64,000 bases of DNA from Verrucomicrobiota bacterium (GTDB lineage Bacteria > Verrucomicrobiota > Verrucomicrobiia > Limisphaerales > UBA11320). The DNA lies in the NCBI GenBank assembly GCA_016199985.1, contig JACQFQ010000056.1, positions 1-64,000 of the forward strand. Direction: 5' to 3'. Every line of letters starts with the position of its first letter. Within the stretch, counting starts at the first letter, position 1. Of this stretch, positions 26,786 to 37,400 are shown in pieces. The notes under the pieces were generated by a model, which worked only from the letters and a program-made list of their open reading frames with translations, made no database searches and had not been told where the DNA came from. Both the position numbers and the translations under genes were made by a program.

Positions 26786-27927
26786 GCCGCGTCGTCATCG
26801 CCCAGCACATACTGGCGCGCCGCCCCGTCCGTCTGGAATGGGCCGCGGACGGACCGCCACGCGCCTCTTGGACGTCCGACAACCCGGAACCCTCCACGTG
26901 CTTCGCTCCCGGCCTGGTGGATCTTCAAGTCAATGGCTTCTCTGGCATCGATTTTCAATCCGAACAACCGATCACAACAGAGGGCCTGCTCCACGCGTGC
27001 GAGGGACTGCGGGAAGCGGGGTGCTTACGGTTTCTTCTCACGCTCATCACCGACGACTGGGATCGCCTGCTGGAGCGATTGCGTCATCTGAGAACCGTCC
27101 GAGCGACGCATCCCGCCCTGACACGGATGGTGGCGGGCTGGCACGTCGAAGGTCCTTTTCTCTCGGATCGACCAGGGTTCCATGGCGCGCACGATCCAAG
27201 CCTCATGCGCGACCCATCCCCCGAGCTCATCGGCGCGCTCCGGCGCGCGCTCGGGACGGATCCCGTTCTGCTCACCCTTGCTCCTGAGCGGAAGGGCGCC
27301 GTGGAGTCCATCGGCGCGGCGGTGGCGCTCGGCATGCGGGTCAGCCTGGGTCATACCGACGCTTCATCTGAATGTTTGGCCGCGGCGGTCGCCGCGGGAG
27401 CGACCGGATTCACGCACCTCGGCAACGGATGTCCCCAACTGCTGGATCGTCACGACAATGTTCTCTGGCGAGCCTTGGATCAGCCGGGCCTGACGATCGG
27501 GCTGATCCCGGACGGGTTTCATGTCCCGCCCACGCCCTTCCGCGTGATGCATCGCGCGGCCGGTTCAGATCGCGTGTTCTACGTCACGGACGCCATGTCA
27601 GCCGCCGGCGCCCCGCCAGGGCGATATCCTCTCAAAGACCAGATGCTCGAGGTGGGCATGGACCAGATCGTGCGACGTCCGGGATCCGCGCAGTTCGCCG
27701 GATCCGCGTTACGGCCCGTGGAAGGCGTCTTTCGCGCCGCGGCGATGCTGGGAGAATCCTGGCGTCAAAGCTGGCTCCGCTTTTCGAGATCCCCCGCGGA
27801 ATGGATGAAACTCCCCAGCCCAGGGACAGCCGAACCGCCCCAGGAAGGCTGCATCGTGACAACCGCACCCGACGGAAGCCTGCAATCCCTGGAGATCTTC
27901 GAGTCCTCCTCGACAGATCGGCGTTGA
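26782..27927 (+). CDS. nagA: N-acetylglucosamine-6-phosphate deacetylase
   Basis: A 381-residue amidohydrolase of the NagA family. It removes acetate from GlcNAc-6-phosphate in amino-sugar and peptidoglycan recycling. Seen: APGLVDLQVNGFSGIDF, metal-ligand GWHVEGPFL, GHTDAS, HLGNGCPQ, and the catalytic Asp in YVTDAMSAAG. HLGNGCPQ replaces the usual HLFNAM, so the loop around that histidine is unusual, but the ligands remain. The start overlaps the RDD gene stop (ATGA); the long open frame upstream is read through other genes and was not used. Translational coupling to the MoxR cluster hints at a cell-wall link. Confidence 0.88.
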   Translation: MSRVVIAQHILARRPVRLEWAADGPPRASWTSDNPEPSTCFAPGLVDLQVNGFSGIDFQSEQPITTEGLLHACEGLREAGCLRFLLTLITDDWDRLLERLRHLRTVRATHPALTRMVAGWHVEGPFLSDRPGFHGAHDPSLMRDPSPELIGALRRALGTDPVLLTLAPERKGAVESIGAAVALGMRVSLGHTDASSECLAAAVAAGATGFTHLGNGCPQLLDRHDNVLWRALDQPGLTIGLIPDGFHVPPTPFRVMHRAAGSDRVFYVTDAMSAAGAPPGRYPLKDQMLEVGMDQIVRRPGSAQFAGSALRPVEGVFRAAAMLGESWRQSWLRFSRSPAEWMKLPSPGTAEPPQEGCIVTTAPDGSLQSLEIFESSSTDRR

Positions 27928-28127
27928 GCCCTGGCAAAGCGGCGGTCGAACGACAAAACGACTTCCGAACGCAGAGCCAGAACTCCTTGCCCTGCGAGGA
28001 GAATTCCCAGCCCAGGGATTGAATACGATGCTTTGCTCTGACAGTCTGACCCCTGGTCCGCATTTCGAGCGAGCGATGCCTCGCGCGAGACAAGACCAAT
28101 CAACACCGTGTTCCAAAGCGAATTGGC

Positions 28128-29480
28128 ATGAGTCAACATCATCGAATTCAGGGCACTTGGGCAGATGACCCCGCGCACTTCCTCCGGCCTCGAGGAATGG
28201 GACGTCGCAGCTTTCTCCAGGTGGGCATGGTCGCCGGTCTCGGATTGACACTAGGCGACTTCTTGAGAATGCGAGCTCAGGGGGAGATCAAGAATTACGA
28301 ATCCAAGGAGGGCAAAGCCAAGAGCGTGATTCACATTTTCCTCCCCGGCGGCATCGCGCATCAGGAGTCCTTCGACCCGAAGCCCTATGCTCCGGTCGAG
28401 TATCGTGGGCCCCTCGGCACCGTGAGAACGAAGCTCGATGGCGTCGAGTTCAGCCAGAACCTCGCGAAAACCGCGCAGATCGCGGACAAGATCACCGTCT
28501 GCCGATCGATGACGCACGGCGAGGCCGCCCACGAGCGCGGCACGCACAACATGTTCACGGGCTACCGTCCCAGCCCCGCTCTCTCCTATCCCTCCTTTGG
28601 CGCGGTGGTGTCGCATGAGTTCGGGCCTCGCAAGAGCATGCCGCCCTACGTCTGCGTCCCCAGCGTCCCCAACGAGTACGCCGGCAGCGGCTACCTCAGC
28701 TCGGCATATGGGCCTTTCTCCGTGGGATCCGACCCCGCCGACGGCAATTTTCAGGTCAAGGATCTCGTGCTGCCCGGCGGCATGACGGTCGGACGATTCG
28801 AAAAGCGGAAGACCATGCTCCAGAAAGTGGATGCGCACTTCAAGTCGCTGGAGAAAGCGGACGCCCTCGACGCCATGGACACCTTCTACCAGCGCGCGTA
28901 CTCGCTCATCAGCTCCAAGGAGGCGCGCGAGGCCTTCGACATGAAGGCCGAGTCGGACAAGATGAAGGACGCCTACGGAAGAAACGCGGCGGGCATGCGC
29001 ATGCTTCTCGCGCGCCGGCTCGTCGAAGCCGGAGTGCGGATGGTCTCGCTCACCTATGGTGGATGGGACCACCACGACGGGATCGCCAACGCCATCAACA
29101 GCCAGCTCCCTCCTTTCGATCAGGCCTTCGCCATGTTGATCGCTGATCTTGAGCAGCGGGGTCTCCTGGACTCCACGCTCGTGATGGTCAGCAGCGAATT
29201 CGGGCGGACTCCCAAGATCAACGCCACCGGCGGACGCGACCATTGGCCCAAGGTGTTCAGCGTGGTGCTGGCGGGTGGAGGCATCAAGAAAGGATCCATC
29301 TACGGGTCCTCGGACGCCACCGCGACGGAACCCGATGAGCATCCGCTCGGCGTGGAGGATCTCGCGACGACGATGTACCACCAGATGGGCATCGTCGCGG
29401 ACAAGGAGCTCATGGCGCCCGGTGGACGCCCCATCGAAATCGTCGACGGCGGCAAAGTGGTCAAAGAGCTGTTGGCCTAG
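28128..29480 (+). CDS. DUF1501-family Tat-exported protein
   Basis: A 450-residue DUF1501 protein, a sulfatase-like fold family expanded in Planctomycetota and Verrucomicrobiota. The N-terminus has a twin-arginine signal (GRRSFLQVGMVAGLGLTL). DUF1501 marks are VIHIFLPGGIAHQESFDPKP, the segment MTHGEAAHERGTHNMFTGYRPSP, YGGWDHHDGI and SSEFGRTPKIN...GRDHWP. It begins a set of four secreted or periplasmic genes. About 200 bases with no gene lie upstream, where a promoter should be. In relatives DUF1501 genes sit beside DUF1549/DUF1553 cytochromes, as here. The biochemical role is unproven. Confidence 0.92.
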   Translation: MSQHHRIQGTWADDPAHFLRPRGMGRRSFLQVGMVAGLGLTLGDFLRMRAQGEIKNYESKEGKAKSVIHIFLPGGIAHQESFDPKPYAPVEYRGPLGTVRTKLDGVEFSQNLAKTAQIADKITVCRSMTHGEAAHERGTHNMFTGYRPSPALSYPSFGAVVSHEFGPRKSMPPYVCVPSVPNEYAGSGYLSSAYGPFSVGSDPADGNFQVKDLVLPGGMTVGRFEKRKTMLQKVDAHFKSLEKADALDAMDTFYQRAYSLISSKEAREAFDMKAESDKMKDAYGRNAAGMRMLLARRLVEAGVRMVSLTYGGWDHHDGIANAINSQLPPFDQAFAMLIADLEQRGLLDSTLVMVSSEFGRTPKINATGGRDHWPKVFSVVLAGGGIKKGSIYGSSDATATEPDEHPLGVEDLATTMYHQMGIVADKELMAPGGRPIEIVDGGKVVKELLA

Positions 29481-29488
29481 GCTTGCCC

Positions 29489-31966
29489 ATGCGTTTTCGA
29501 TCGCCTCGACGCGTCGCCCTCCCTCTTCTCGCCGCGCTGGTCCTCGCCGGCGGGGCCGGGCTCCTGCGCGCGACCTCCCCCGTCCTGAGCCTCATCGCGC
29601 CTCAAAGCGCGCAGCGCGGGACCGAGGCCGACGCGGTCTTCCAGGGCGATCGACTCGGCGACGCGCGGGAAATTCTCTTCTACGAGCCCGGCATCTCCGC
29701 GATCTCCCTCAACACATCCAACGCCGCTCAGTTGAAAGTGCGACTCAAGGTGGAGCCCACTGCGCGACTGGGACAGCATGTCGTCCGCGTGCGGACGGCC
29801 GGCGGAATCACCGAGGCTCGCACGTTTTCGATCGGCCAGTATCCGATCGCCTTGGAGAAAGAGCCCAACAACGATTTCAACAATCCCCAGAAAATCGCGC
29901 TGAACACCACGGTCCAGGGCGTCGCGGGCAACGAGGACGTGGACTATTACGCCGTGGAGGCGAAGAAGGGCCAGCGCATCACGGCCGAGATCGAGGCGAT
30001 GCGCCTGGGATCCGCGCTCGTCGATTGCCACCTCGCCATCCTCGATCGCAGGCGCTTCGAGCTGGGGGCCTGCGATGATTCCGCGTTCGCCCTTCAGGAC
30101 CCTGTGGTCTCCGTCGTCGTCCCGGAGGACGGCGTCTACGTGATCGCGGTGCGGGAGAGCAGTTACGCGGGCAACGACGGAAGCCGCTACTGCCTGCACG
30201 TGGGCGAGGCGCCGCGTCCTCTCATCGCCTATCCCGCCGGCGGCAAGGCGGGCGAGGAGCTGCAGACGATCCTGCTGGGCGACGCCCGCGGCCCCATCGC
30301 CCAGAAAATCAAGCTGCCCGAAAAGGCCGTGGGCGACTTCGCCTACTCCCTGATCCAGGACGGTCAATCCACGCCCTCGCCGAACAAGCTTCGAGTGGTC
30401 GGATTCCCGAACGTCCTCGAAGCCGAGCCCAACAATCTTCCCGCTCAGGCCACGAACAGCGCGCCGGAGCTTCCCGTCGCCTTCAATGGTGTCATCGGGC
30501 AGGCCGGCGACGTCGACTTCTTCCGATTCAAGGCGAAGTCGGGGCAGCGTTTCGATGTGCGATGTGTCGCGCGCGGCGTCCATTCACCCCTCGACTCCGT
30601 GCTCGCCTTGCATAAGAGCGACGGCGGGCAGATCGCGGACAACGACGACTCCGGGGGACCCGATAGCCTCATCAATTGGACGGTCCCCGCGGACGGAGAG
30701 TATCTCGTCTCGGTCCGGGACCATCTCGGGAAGGGCGGAAGCAATTATGTTTATCGCGTGGAGTTCTCCCCCATGAGCGCCGAGCTCGCCTTGAGCATTC
30801 CCGAGTTCGCGCGAAACAGCCAGGAACGGAACACGGTGTCCGTCCCGAGGGGCAACCGCTTCGCCACGCTCATCCGCGCCGCGCGGGCGAACTTCAGCGG
30901 CGATATCGCGTTGTCCTGCCTGGAGCTGCCCCCGGGCGTCGTCATGTCGTCGGACGTCATCGCCGGCAGCGTGAACGAAACCCCGGTGGTCTTCGAAGCC
31001 GCCACGAACGCAGCCCTGAGCGGCAGGCTGGTCGCGGTGATCGGGCAGCTTGTCGGCAACAAGGACATCGTCGGTGGATTCCGGCAGGTCTTGGAGCTGA
31101 TCTACGGCGAGCCCAACAACACCATTTACTACAAGGCCCCGGTGGACCGAATGGCGGTGGCGGTCACCGATGAAGCGCCGTTCAAGATCACGATCGTGGA
31201 ACCCAAGGCGCCGCTCGTCCAAAACGGATCCATGAACCTGAAGGTTCTCGCCGAACGTCGGAACGGCTTCAAGGGAACGATCCGCCTGAGCATGCTCTGG
31301 AATCCGCCGGGCGTGGGATCGCAGAACGAAGTCCTCATCGCGGAGGGACAAACCGAGGCCTTGTATCCGATCAACGCCAACGGCGACGCCGCGACGCGGG
31401 CATGGAAGATCGCGCTGCTCGCCAACGGCGACGCGGGCCAGGGCCAGGTGTGGACGTCTTCGCAGCTGGCCGCGCTCACCGTCGCGACGCCCTTTGTCGC
31501 GATGCAAATCCCCATGGCGGCCGGCGAGCAAGGCAAGGGCGTTGGCATCCTCGGCAAGCTCCAGCAGCTCCAGCCCTTTGACGGCGAGGCCCAGGTCCAG
31601 CTCTACGGGCTGCCTCCGAAGGTCACGATCGCCAAGAATCCTCTGACGATCACCAAGGCCACCCAGGAGGTGCTGTTCAACACGACGCTCGCGACGGACG
31701 CTCCGGTGGGTCAGCACAAATCTCTGTTCTGCCAGATCGTCATTATGAAGTACGGCGAACCCGTGGCGCACAGCGTGGGCGGCGGCGGAGTGCTCCGCAT
31801 CGACGCCCCATCCCCGCCCAAGCCCAACGCGCCGGTCGTCGCTCAAGCCGCCGCCGCGCCCGTCGCCGCGGCGAAGCCCGTCGCGGCCGCGCCGCCAAAG
31901 CCGCTGTCCCGATTGGAGAAGCTGCGGCTGGAAGCGAGGGAGCGCGGGGCCTCCGGCGCTCAGTGA
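29489..31966 (+). CDS. Secreted PPC-domain protein
   Basis: An 825-residue exported protein. A signal peptide (RRVALPLLAALVLAGGAGLLRA) is followed by repeated bacterial pre-peptidase C-terminal (PPC) domains. The first runs from about residue 120 (EKEPNNDFNNPQKI, NEDVDYYAVEAKKGQRITAEI). The second runs from about residue 310 (EAEPNNLPAQATN, AGDVDFFRFKAKSGQRFDV, then DSVLALHKSDGGQIADNDDSG). Both end in strands typical of these Ca-stabilised beta domains. The C-terminus is Ala/Pro-rich. It has no visible catalytic domain, so it is more likely a binding or scaffold protein. Start at ATG 29489 was chosen over the TTG two codons upstream. It lies 8 bases after the DUF1501 gene and 4 before the cytochrome gene. 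Confidence 0.88.
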   Translation: MRFRSPRRVALPLLAALVLAGGAGLLRATSPVLSLIAPQSAQRGTEADAVFQGDRLGDAREILFYEPGISAISLNTSNAAQLKVRLKVEPTARLGQHVVRVRTAGGITEARTFSIGQYPIALEKEPNNDFNNPQKIALNTTVQGVAGNEDVDYYAVEAKKGQRITAEIEAMRLGSALVDCHLAILDRRRFELGACDDSAFALQDPVVSVVVPEDGVYVIAVRESSYAGNDGSRYCLHVGEAPRPLIAYPAGGKAGEELQTILLGDARGPIAQKIKLPEKAVGDFAYSLIQDGQSTPSPNKLRVVGFPNVLEAEPNNLPAQATNSAPELPVAFNGVIGQAGDVDFFRFKAKSGQRFDVRCVARGVHSPLDSVLALHKSDGGQIADNDDSGGPDSLINWTVPADGEYLVSVRDHLGKGGSNYVYRVEFSPMSAELALSIPEFARNSQERNTVSVPRGNRFATLIRAARANFSGDIALSCLELPPGVVMSSDVIAGSVNETPVVFEAATNAALSGRLVAVIGQLVGNKDIVGGFRQVLELIYGEPNNTIYYKAPVDRMAVAVTDEAPFKITIVEPKAPLVQNGSMNLKVLAERRNGFKGTIRLSMLWNPPGVGSQNEVLIAEGQTEALYPINANGDAATRAWKIALLANGDAGQGQVWTSSQLAALTVATPFVAMQIPMAAGEQGKGVGILGKLQQLQPFDGEAQVQLYGLPPKVTIAKNPLTITKATQEVLFNTTLATDAPVGQHKSLFCQIVIMKYGEPVAHSVGGGGVLRIDAPSPPKPNAPVVAQAAAAPVAAAKPVAAAPPKPLSRLEKLRLEARERGASGAQ

Positions 31967-31970
31967 TGTC

Positions 31971-34430
31971 ATGAACATTTCTCCTGCTCATCGAGTCGTC
32001 GCCGCCCTCGCAGCGGCCTTCGCCTTCGCCTTCGCGTTCGGAGCGGCTGCTCCGGCGTCCGCCGAGAGACTCCTCACGCGCGTGGATGTGTTTCCGTCCT
32101 CCGTGACCCTCTGGCACGCGCGCGACCGCCAGAGCGTGGTCGTTCAGGCGACCTACAGCGACGGAGTGACTCGCGATGTCACCACCGGCGCCCGATACCA
32201 GTTCGCAAACACAAACCTGGCCCGGCTGGCGGGAAACCTCGTCGCCCCGATCGCGGACGGGAAGACGGAGCTGAAGATCGATTTCGAAGGACAGTCCGCC
32301 GCCATCCCGATCGAGATCCGCGACGCGACGAAAGAGCGCCCCGTGAGCTTTCGGAACGACGTGATGCCTGTGTTCATGCGCGCCGGCTGCAACGCCGGCT
32401 CCTGCCACGGCGCCGCGCGGGGCAAGGATGGATTTCGATTGTCGCTCTTCGGATTCGACCCCGACGGCGATCACCAGCGCATCACGCGCGAGATGGCCAC
32501 GCGGCGAGTGAATCTGGCGCTGCCCCACGACTCGCTCCTCGTGTTGAAGGGAGCGGGCAAGGTGCCCCACACCGGCGGAGAACGCTTCAAGCCCGGCGAC
32601 GATGAATACAACGCGCTCATCCGATGGCTGGAGGCCGGCGTGCCCGGGGATCCGGCGGATGTCATCACCCCGGTCTCCATGGAGATCCTCCCCCGGCAGG
32701 CCGTGCTGGAGGGCGAAGGCGCCGTCCAGCGCATGACCGTGAGCGCGACGTACTCCGACGGATCCAAGCGCGACGTCACCCGCCTCTGCCTTTTTCTATC
32801 GAACAACGATACCTCCGCGAAGATAGATCCGGAGGGCGTCGTCACCGCCGGCCAGCGAGGGGAGGCCTTCGTCATGGCGAGGTTCGCGACCTTCACAGTC
32901 GGTTCGCAGGTCATTGTGATCCCCAAGGACCTCAAATACGAGTGGGCCGGGGCGACCGAGAACAACTACATCGACACGCTTGTCTTCAACAAACAGAAGA
33001 AGCTTCGCATCTCGCCTTCGGGGCTGTGCTCCGACGAAGCGTTCATCCGACGCGCTTTCCTGGATATCACGGGTGTGCTTCCGACGCGGGCCGAGTGCGA
33101 TCGCTTCCTCGGCGACGCCGACGTGAAAAGGCGCGAAAAGCTGATTGACGATCTCCTCGGCCGGAAGGAGTTCGTGGAGCTTTGGGTCATGAAGTTCTCC
33201 GAGCTTCTCCGGATTCGCAGCGATGGCAACCAGCGCATGAGCTACAAGGCGACGCTGCTCTACTTCAACTGGCTCAACGAAAAACTGGCCAACAACGTCC
33301 CGATGAACGAGATCGTCCGGGAGCTCCTCTCCGCGAGCGGGGGCACTTTCAACAATCCCGCCAGCAACTTCTATCAGGTCGAGCAGGAAACGCTGAAGAT
33401 CAGCGAGAACGTCGCGCAGGTTTTCATGGGGATGCGGCTGCAGTGCGCGCAATGCCATAATCATCCTTTTGATCGCTGGACGATGAACGACTACTACAGC
33501 TTCGCGGCGTTCTTCAGCCAGGTGGGGAGGAAGACCGCGGAGGACCCGCGCGAGCGGATCATCTTCAACTCTGGCGGCGGCGAGGTGAAGCACCCCGTCA
33601 ACGGACGCGAGATGCCGCCCAAGTTCCTCGGAGCGGCCGCGCCCAATGTTCAGGGCAAGGATCGACGCCGCGTGCTCGCCGAGTGGCTGGCCTCGCCGGA
33701 AAACCCCTACTTCGCGAGGAACCTCGTCAACATTGTCTGGGCTCATTTCCTCGGACGCGGGATCATCGACCCCGTCGACGATGTCCGGATCAGCAACCCC
33801 GCCACCAACCCCGAGCTGCTCGCCGAACTCGCCCGTCGGTTCACCGACTACAAGTACGACTTCAAGAAGCTCGTCTCCGACATCTGCAAGTCGCGCGTTT
33901 ATCAGCTCTCCACCCAGCCCAACGAATCCAACGCTCTCGACACCCGCAACTACTCGCGCGCCCAGATCCGCCGCATCCGCTCCGAGGTGCTTCTGGACGT
34001 CATCTCGCAAGTGACCGAGACCCGAAACAAGTTCCAGGGATTGCCTCTCGGCGCCCGCGCCGTGCAGATCGCCGACGGGAACGTCAACACCTACTTCCTG
34101 ACCACGTTCGGTCGCGCGAAGCGGGACACCGTCTGCTCCTGCGAGGTCATCATGGAGCCCAATCTGTCGCAAGCCCTCCATCTCCTGCTTGGCGACACGG
34201 TGAACGACCGCATCCCGCAAGGAGGCCTCGTTCCAAGAATGCTGAAGGAGGGCAAGACGCCTCCCCAGGTGATCGAGGAGCTCTACCTCCGGTGCTTCAG
34301 CCGTAAGCCGGAGTCGAGCGAGCTCGAGACCCTTTTGAAAGACGTGGCTCAAGAGAAGAGCCCGCAGCAAGCGCTCGAGGATCTGTTCTGGTCCTTGCTG
34401 AACGCGAAGGAGTTCGTCTTCAACCATTGA
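31971..34430 (+). CDS. Secreted DUF1549/DUF1553 cytochrome-like protein with Ig-like domain
   Basis: An 819-residue exported protein. After a long Ala/Phe-rich signal peptide comes a Big_2-like domain (RVDVFPSSVTLWHARDRQS, residues about 40-120), then a cytochrome-like segment with Cys140-x4-Cys145-His146 (CNAGSCHG). A second Ig-like repeat follows, then DUF1549 from about residue 330 (IDTLVFNKQKKLRISPS, RRAFLDITGVLPTRAE) and a CxxCH motif at 492-496 (CAQCHNHPFDRW). The C-terminal DUF1553 region includes RNLVNIVWAHFLGRGI and ARNLVN-type helices. These PSCyt/PSD proteins are characteristic of the Planctomycetota-Verrucomicrobiota group; the reaction they carry out is not established. Four-base spacing upstream. 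Confidence 0.93.
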   Translation: MNISPAHRVVAALAAAFAFAFAFGAAAPASAERLLTRVDVFPSSVTLWHARDRQSVVVQATYSDGVTRDVTTGARYQFANTNLARLAGNLVAPIADGKTELKIDFEGQSAAIPIEIRDATKERPVSFRNDVMPVFMRAGCNAGSCHGAARGKDGFRLSLFGFDPDGDHQRITREMATRRVNLALPHDSLLVLKGAGKVPHTGGERFKPGDDEYNALIRWLEAGVPGDPADVITPVSMEILPRQAVLEGEGAVQRMTVSATYSDGSKRDVTRLCLFLSNNDTSAKIDPEGVVTAGQRGEAFVMARFATFTVGSQVIVIPKDLKYEWAGATENNYIDTLVFNKQKKLRISPSGLCSDEAFIRRAFLDITGVLPTRAECDRFLGDADVKRREKLIDDLLGRKEFVELWVMKFSELLRIRSDGNQRMSYKATLLYFNWLNEKLANNVPMNEIVRELLSASGGTFNNPASNFYQVEQETLKISENVAQVFMGMRLQCAQCHNHPFDRWTMNDYYSFAAFFSQVGRKTAEDPRERIIFNSGGGEVKHPVNGREMPPKFLGAAAPNVQGKDRRRVLAEWLASPENPYFARNLVNIVWAHFLGRGIIDPVDDVRISNPATNPELLAELARRFTDYKYDFKKLVSDICKSRVYQLSTQPNESNALDTRNYSRAQIRRIRSEVLLDVISQVTETRNKFQGLPLGARAVQIADGNVNTYFLTTFGRAKRDTVCSCEVIMEPNLSQALHLLLGDTVNDRIPQGGLVPRMLKEGKTPPQVIEELYLRCFSRKPESSELETLLKDVAQEKSPQQALEDLFWSLLNAKEFVFNH

Positions 34431-34443
34431 GTCGCGAACGGCC

Positions 34444-37400
34444 ATGAAGACTTCCTCGCAGTTCAGCCTTGCGCGCCCGTGGATCCGGCGCGCGGCTCTG
34501 GCGCTTTGGATCGGGGTCGGCGCCGCTTCGTCCGTTCGCGGAGCGTCGGCCGGCGAGAAAACCACCTACGAGGACCACGTCCTTCCCATCCTTCGGAACC
34601 ACTGCCTCAACTGCCACAACGCCGACAAGAAGAAGGCGGACCTCGACGCCTCCAATTACAACGGGATCATGGCGGGCGGCGGCAGCGGCAAAGTTCTGGC
34701 GCCCGAGGACGCCGCGGGCAGCCTGCTGTGGAGGCTGATCAATCATCTGGAAGAGCCGAACATGCCTCCGAAGTCGGCAAAGCTCCCGGACGCGGAGCTG
34801 GCCGTGATCCGGAAGTGGATTGACGGCGGCCTGCTCGAGAACAGCGGATCGAAGGCCCGAGCGACGAAGAGGCCCAAAGTCGATCTCGCGGTGGCCGGCG
34901 TTTCCGCGGGAAAGCCCTCGGGACCGCCGCCGATGCCCAACGGAGATCTCCTCCTGGAACCCGTCGTTCACGCCGCGCGCTCCGGAGCGATTCCGGCCGT
35001 CGCCGCAAGCCCGTGGGCGCCGTTGGTCGCCGTCGCGGGCCAAAGGCAGATCATCCTCTACCATCTCGATACTTTCGAGATCCAGGGCATCCTGCCGTTT
35101 CCAGAGGGATTCCCCTACGTCGTCAAGTTCAGCCGCAGCGGACAGCTCCTCCTCGCGGGCGGCGGCATCGGCGCGAAACTGGGAAAGGTCGCGCTCTACA
35201 ATGTCGCGACGGGGAATCGCGTCGCCGAGGTCGGCGATGAGCTCGACACGGTGATCGCCGCGGATGTTTCGCCCGACCAATCCCAGGTCGCGCTCGGCGG
35301 CCCCTCCAAGATGGTCCGCGTCTATTCCACCGCCACGGGCGAGCTGCTCCACACGATCAAGAAGCACACCGAGTGGGTCACCGGCATCGCCTACAGCCCA
35401 GACGGCGTTCTCCTGGCGTCCGCCGATCGCAACGGCGGCGTCTATCTGTGGGAGGCGGGAACGGCGAACGCGTACAGCGAGCTCAAGTCCGGCGCTCCGC
35501 AGGCGATCACGGATCTCGCCTGGCGCGACGACTCCAACATGATCGCCATCACCGGCGAGGATGGATCCATCGGAGTCTGGGAGGTGGAAAACAGCTCTCG
35601 GGTGCTCAAAATCACGGCCCACTCCAGCGGCTCGCGCGCGGTTCGATACAGCCATGACGGTCGTCTGGTGTCCACCGGACGAGATCGCGTCACCAAGATC
35701 TGGGACGCCGCCGGGGCGCAGCAGCGCGCCTTCGAGGCGTTCGGCGACATTGGCCTCACGGCGGCGATTTCCCACGACATGACCCGGGTGATCGCGGGCG
35801 ATTACTCCGGAGACATTCGCGTGTGGAACGCGACGGATGGGAAGATGCTGGGTCGCCTCGACGCCAACCCTCCCACCCTCGCCAGCCGCCTGGAGAGCGA
35901 CTCCCGGCTGCTCGCGGAAGCCAAGGCGCGACACGCGAAGATCGCCGGGGCTCGCGAAGCGGCGGCCGCGGCGGAGACCCAGGCACAAGGATCTTGGAAC
36001 GTCGCGCGGCAGCAATCCACAAACCGCGCGGATTCCGCGACGCTGGCGCTCAACACACTGAACACCGCCAAGCAGGCTCAGACCGCCGCGAACTCTGCGC
36101 GAGAGAAAGCGCAGAAGGACATCGCGACGCGCCAGGCCGAGCTTCTCAGCCGGAACGCCGCCGTCGCGGCCGCTCAGCACAGCCTCGGCCAGGCGCAGGC
36201 GATCGCCAAGCAGGCGCAGGAAACGCTCACCGCCGCCGAGGCGGCGCAGCGGGCTTCCGCCGACGCTTCCGCCAAGGCGAAGTCGGCGGCCGAGGCTTCC
36301 CCTGCTGTAACCCCGCTGGTCAACGCGGCCTCGCAGGTCAAGGCCGCAGCCGAGCAAGCCGCGGCGTCCGTAGCGTCGCTGCAAAAAGGCGCCGCCGAAG
36401 TGACCTCCCGCGTGAAAGCCGGAGAAGCCGCGATTGCGATCGCGCAAACCGCCGTCTTGCAGTCTCAAGCCGCGCTGGACGCGTCGCGACGAACGCTTGA
36501 CGAGGCCGCTCAATCCCTCGCCAACGCTGAACGGATCGTCAAGCAGAGGACGGAGGAACAACAGCGAGCCCAGCTCGCCGCGGCCGAGGCCGACAAAGCG
36601 GCGACGGCGGCCGGGAGCCAGGTCAAAGCCGCGGGCGAAGCGCTCGCGAAGGCCAAGACACAGGAGGAAGCATCCGCCTCTGAGGTCGCGGGGATTGAGC
36701 GGCGCTTGGCGAGGTGGCGCGCGGGACAGTTCAATCTTCAGGTGGTCTCGGCCGCGGAAGAACGATCTCGAAAGCAGGCGGCCGCGGACGCCGCCGCCGG
36801 GCGCGCTGAAGAGCTGAAGGTGTCCGCCGATCGCGCCGCCTCCAACCTGACCCAGGCGCAGAAGGCGCTGGCAGGCGCGCCATCCGTTCTCCAATCGAGG
36901 ACGAACGCCATCGCGAAAGCCCAAGCCGATCTCGAAGCCGCCACAGCAGCGCTTCCCCAGCTTCAGGCGAACCTCGCGGCCGCGCGGACCAACGCGGCTC
37001 TACGAAGCGCCGCGCTCCAGGCGGCCAGCGTTCCTCTGGGGAAGGCTCAGTCGGCTCTCAAGGCGGCGCAGGACGCCGCCGCGAGCGCGGTGTCGAGCGC
37101 GAAGGCGACCGCGGAGACGGCCGCGAAGGCGAAGATCGCCGCCGACGCGAACCCTGACGTGCCCCTTCTGGCCGACTCGGCCGCGCAATCGCAGCAGGCC
37201 GCGACGCAGGCCGCCGTGGCCGTCGAAGCCTCGAAGAAAGCCGCCGCCGCCCTCGCCGCGCAGCAGCTGGAACTCGCGACCGCCCACGAGCGGGCGAAGA
37301 AGGACGCCGACGCGGCGCAACAGGCGTCGATCGCCTGCGAGCATGCGGTGGAGGCGCAGCCCGGAGTGATCAAGACATGCGCCGTGGCGTTGGCCGCCGC

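Noticed and set aside
34420-36924. Minus-strand open frame of 834 codons
   Set aside because: Antisense to the cytochrome-WD40-coiled-coil gene; the Ala-rich codons read backwards give an Arg/Gly/Leu-rich shadow.
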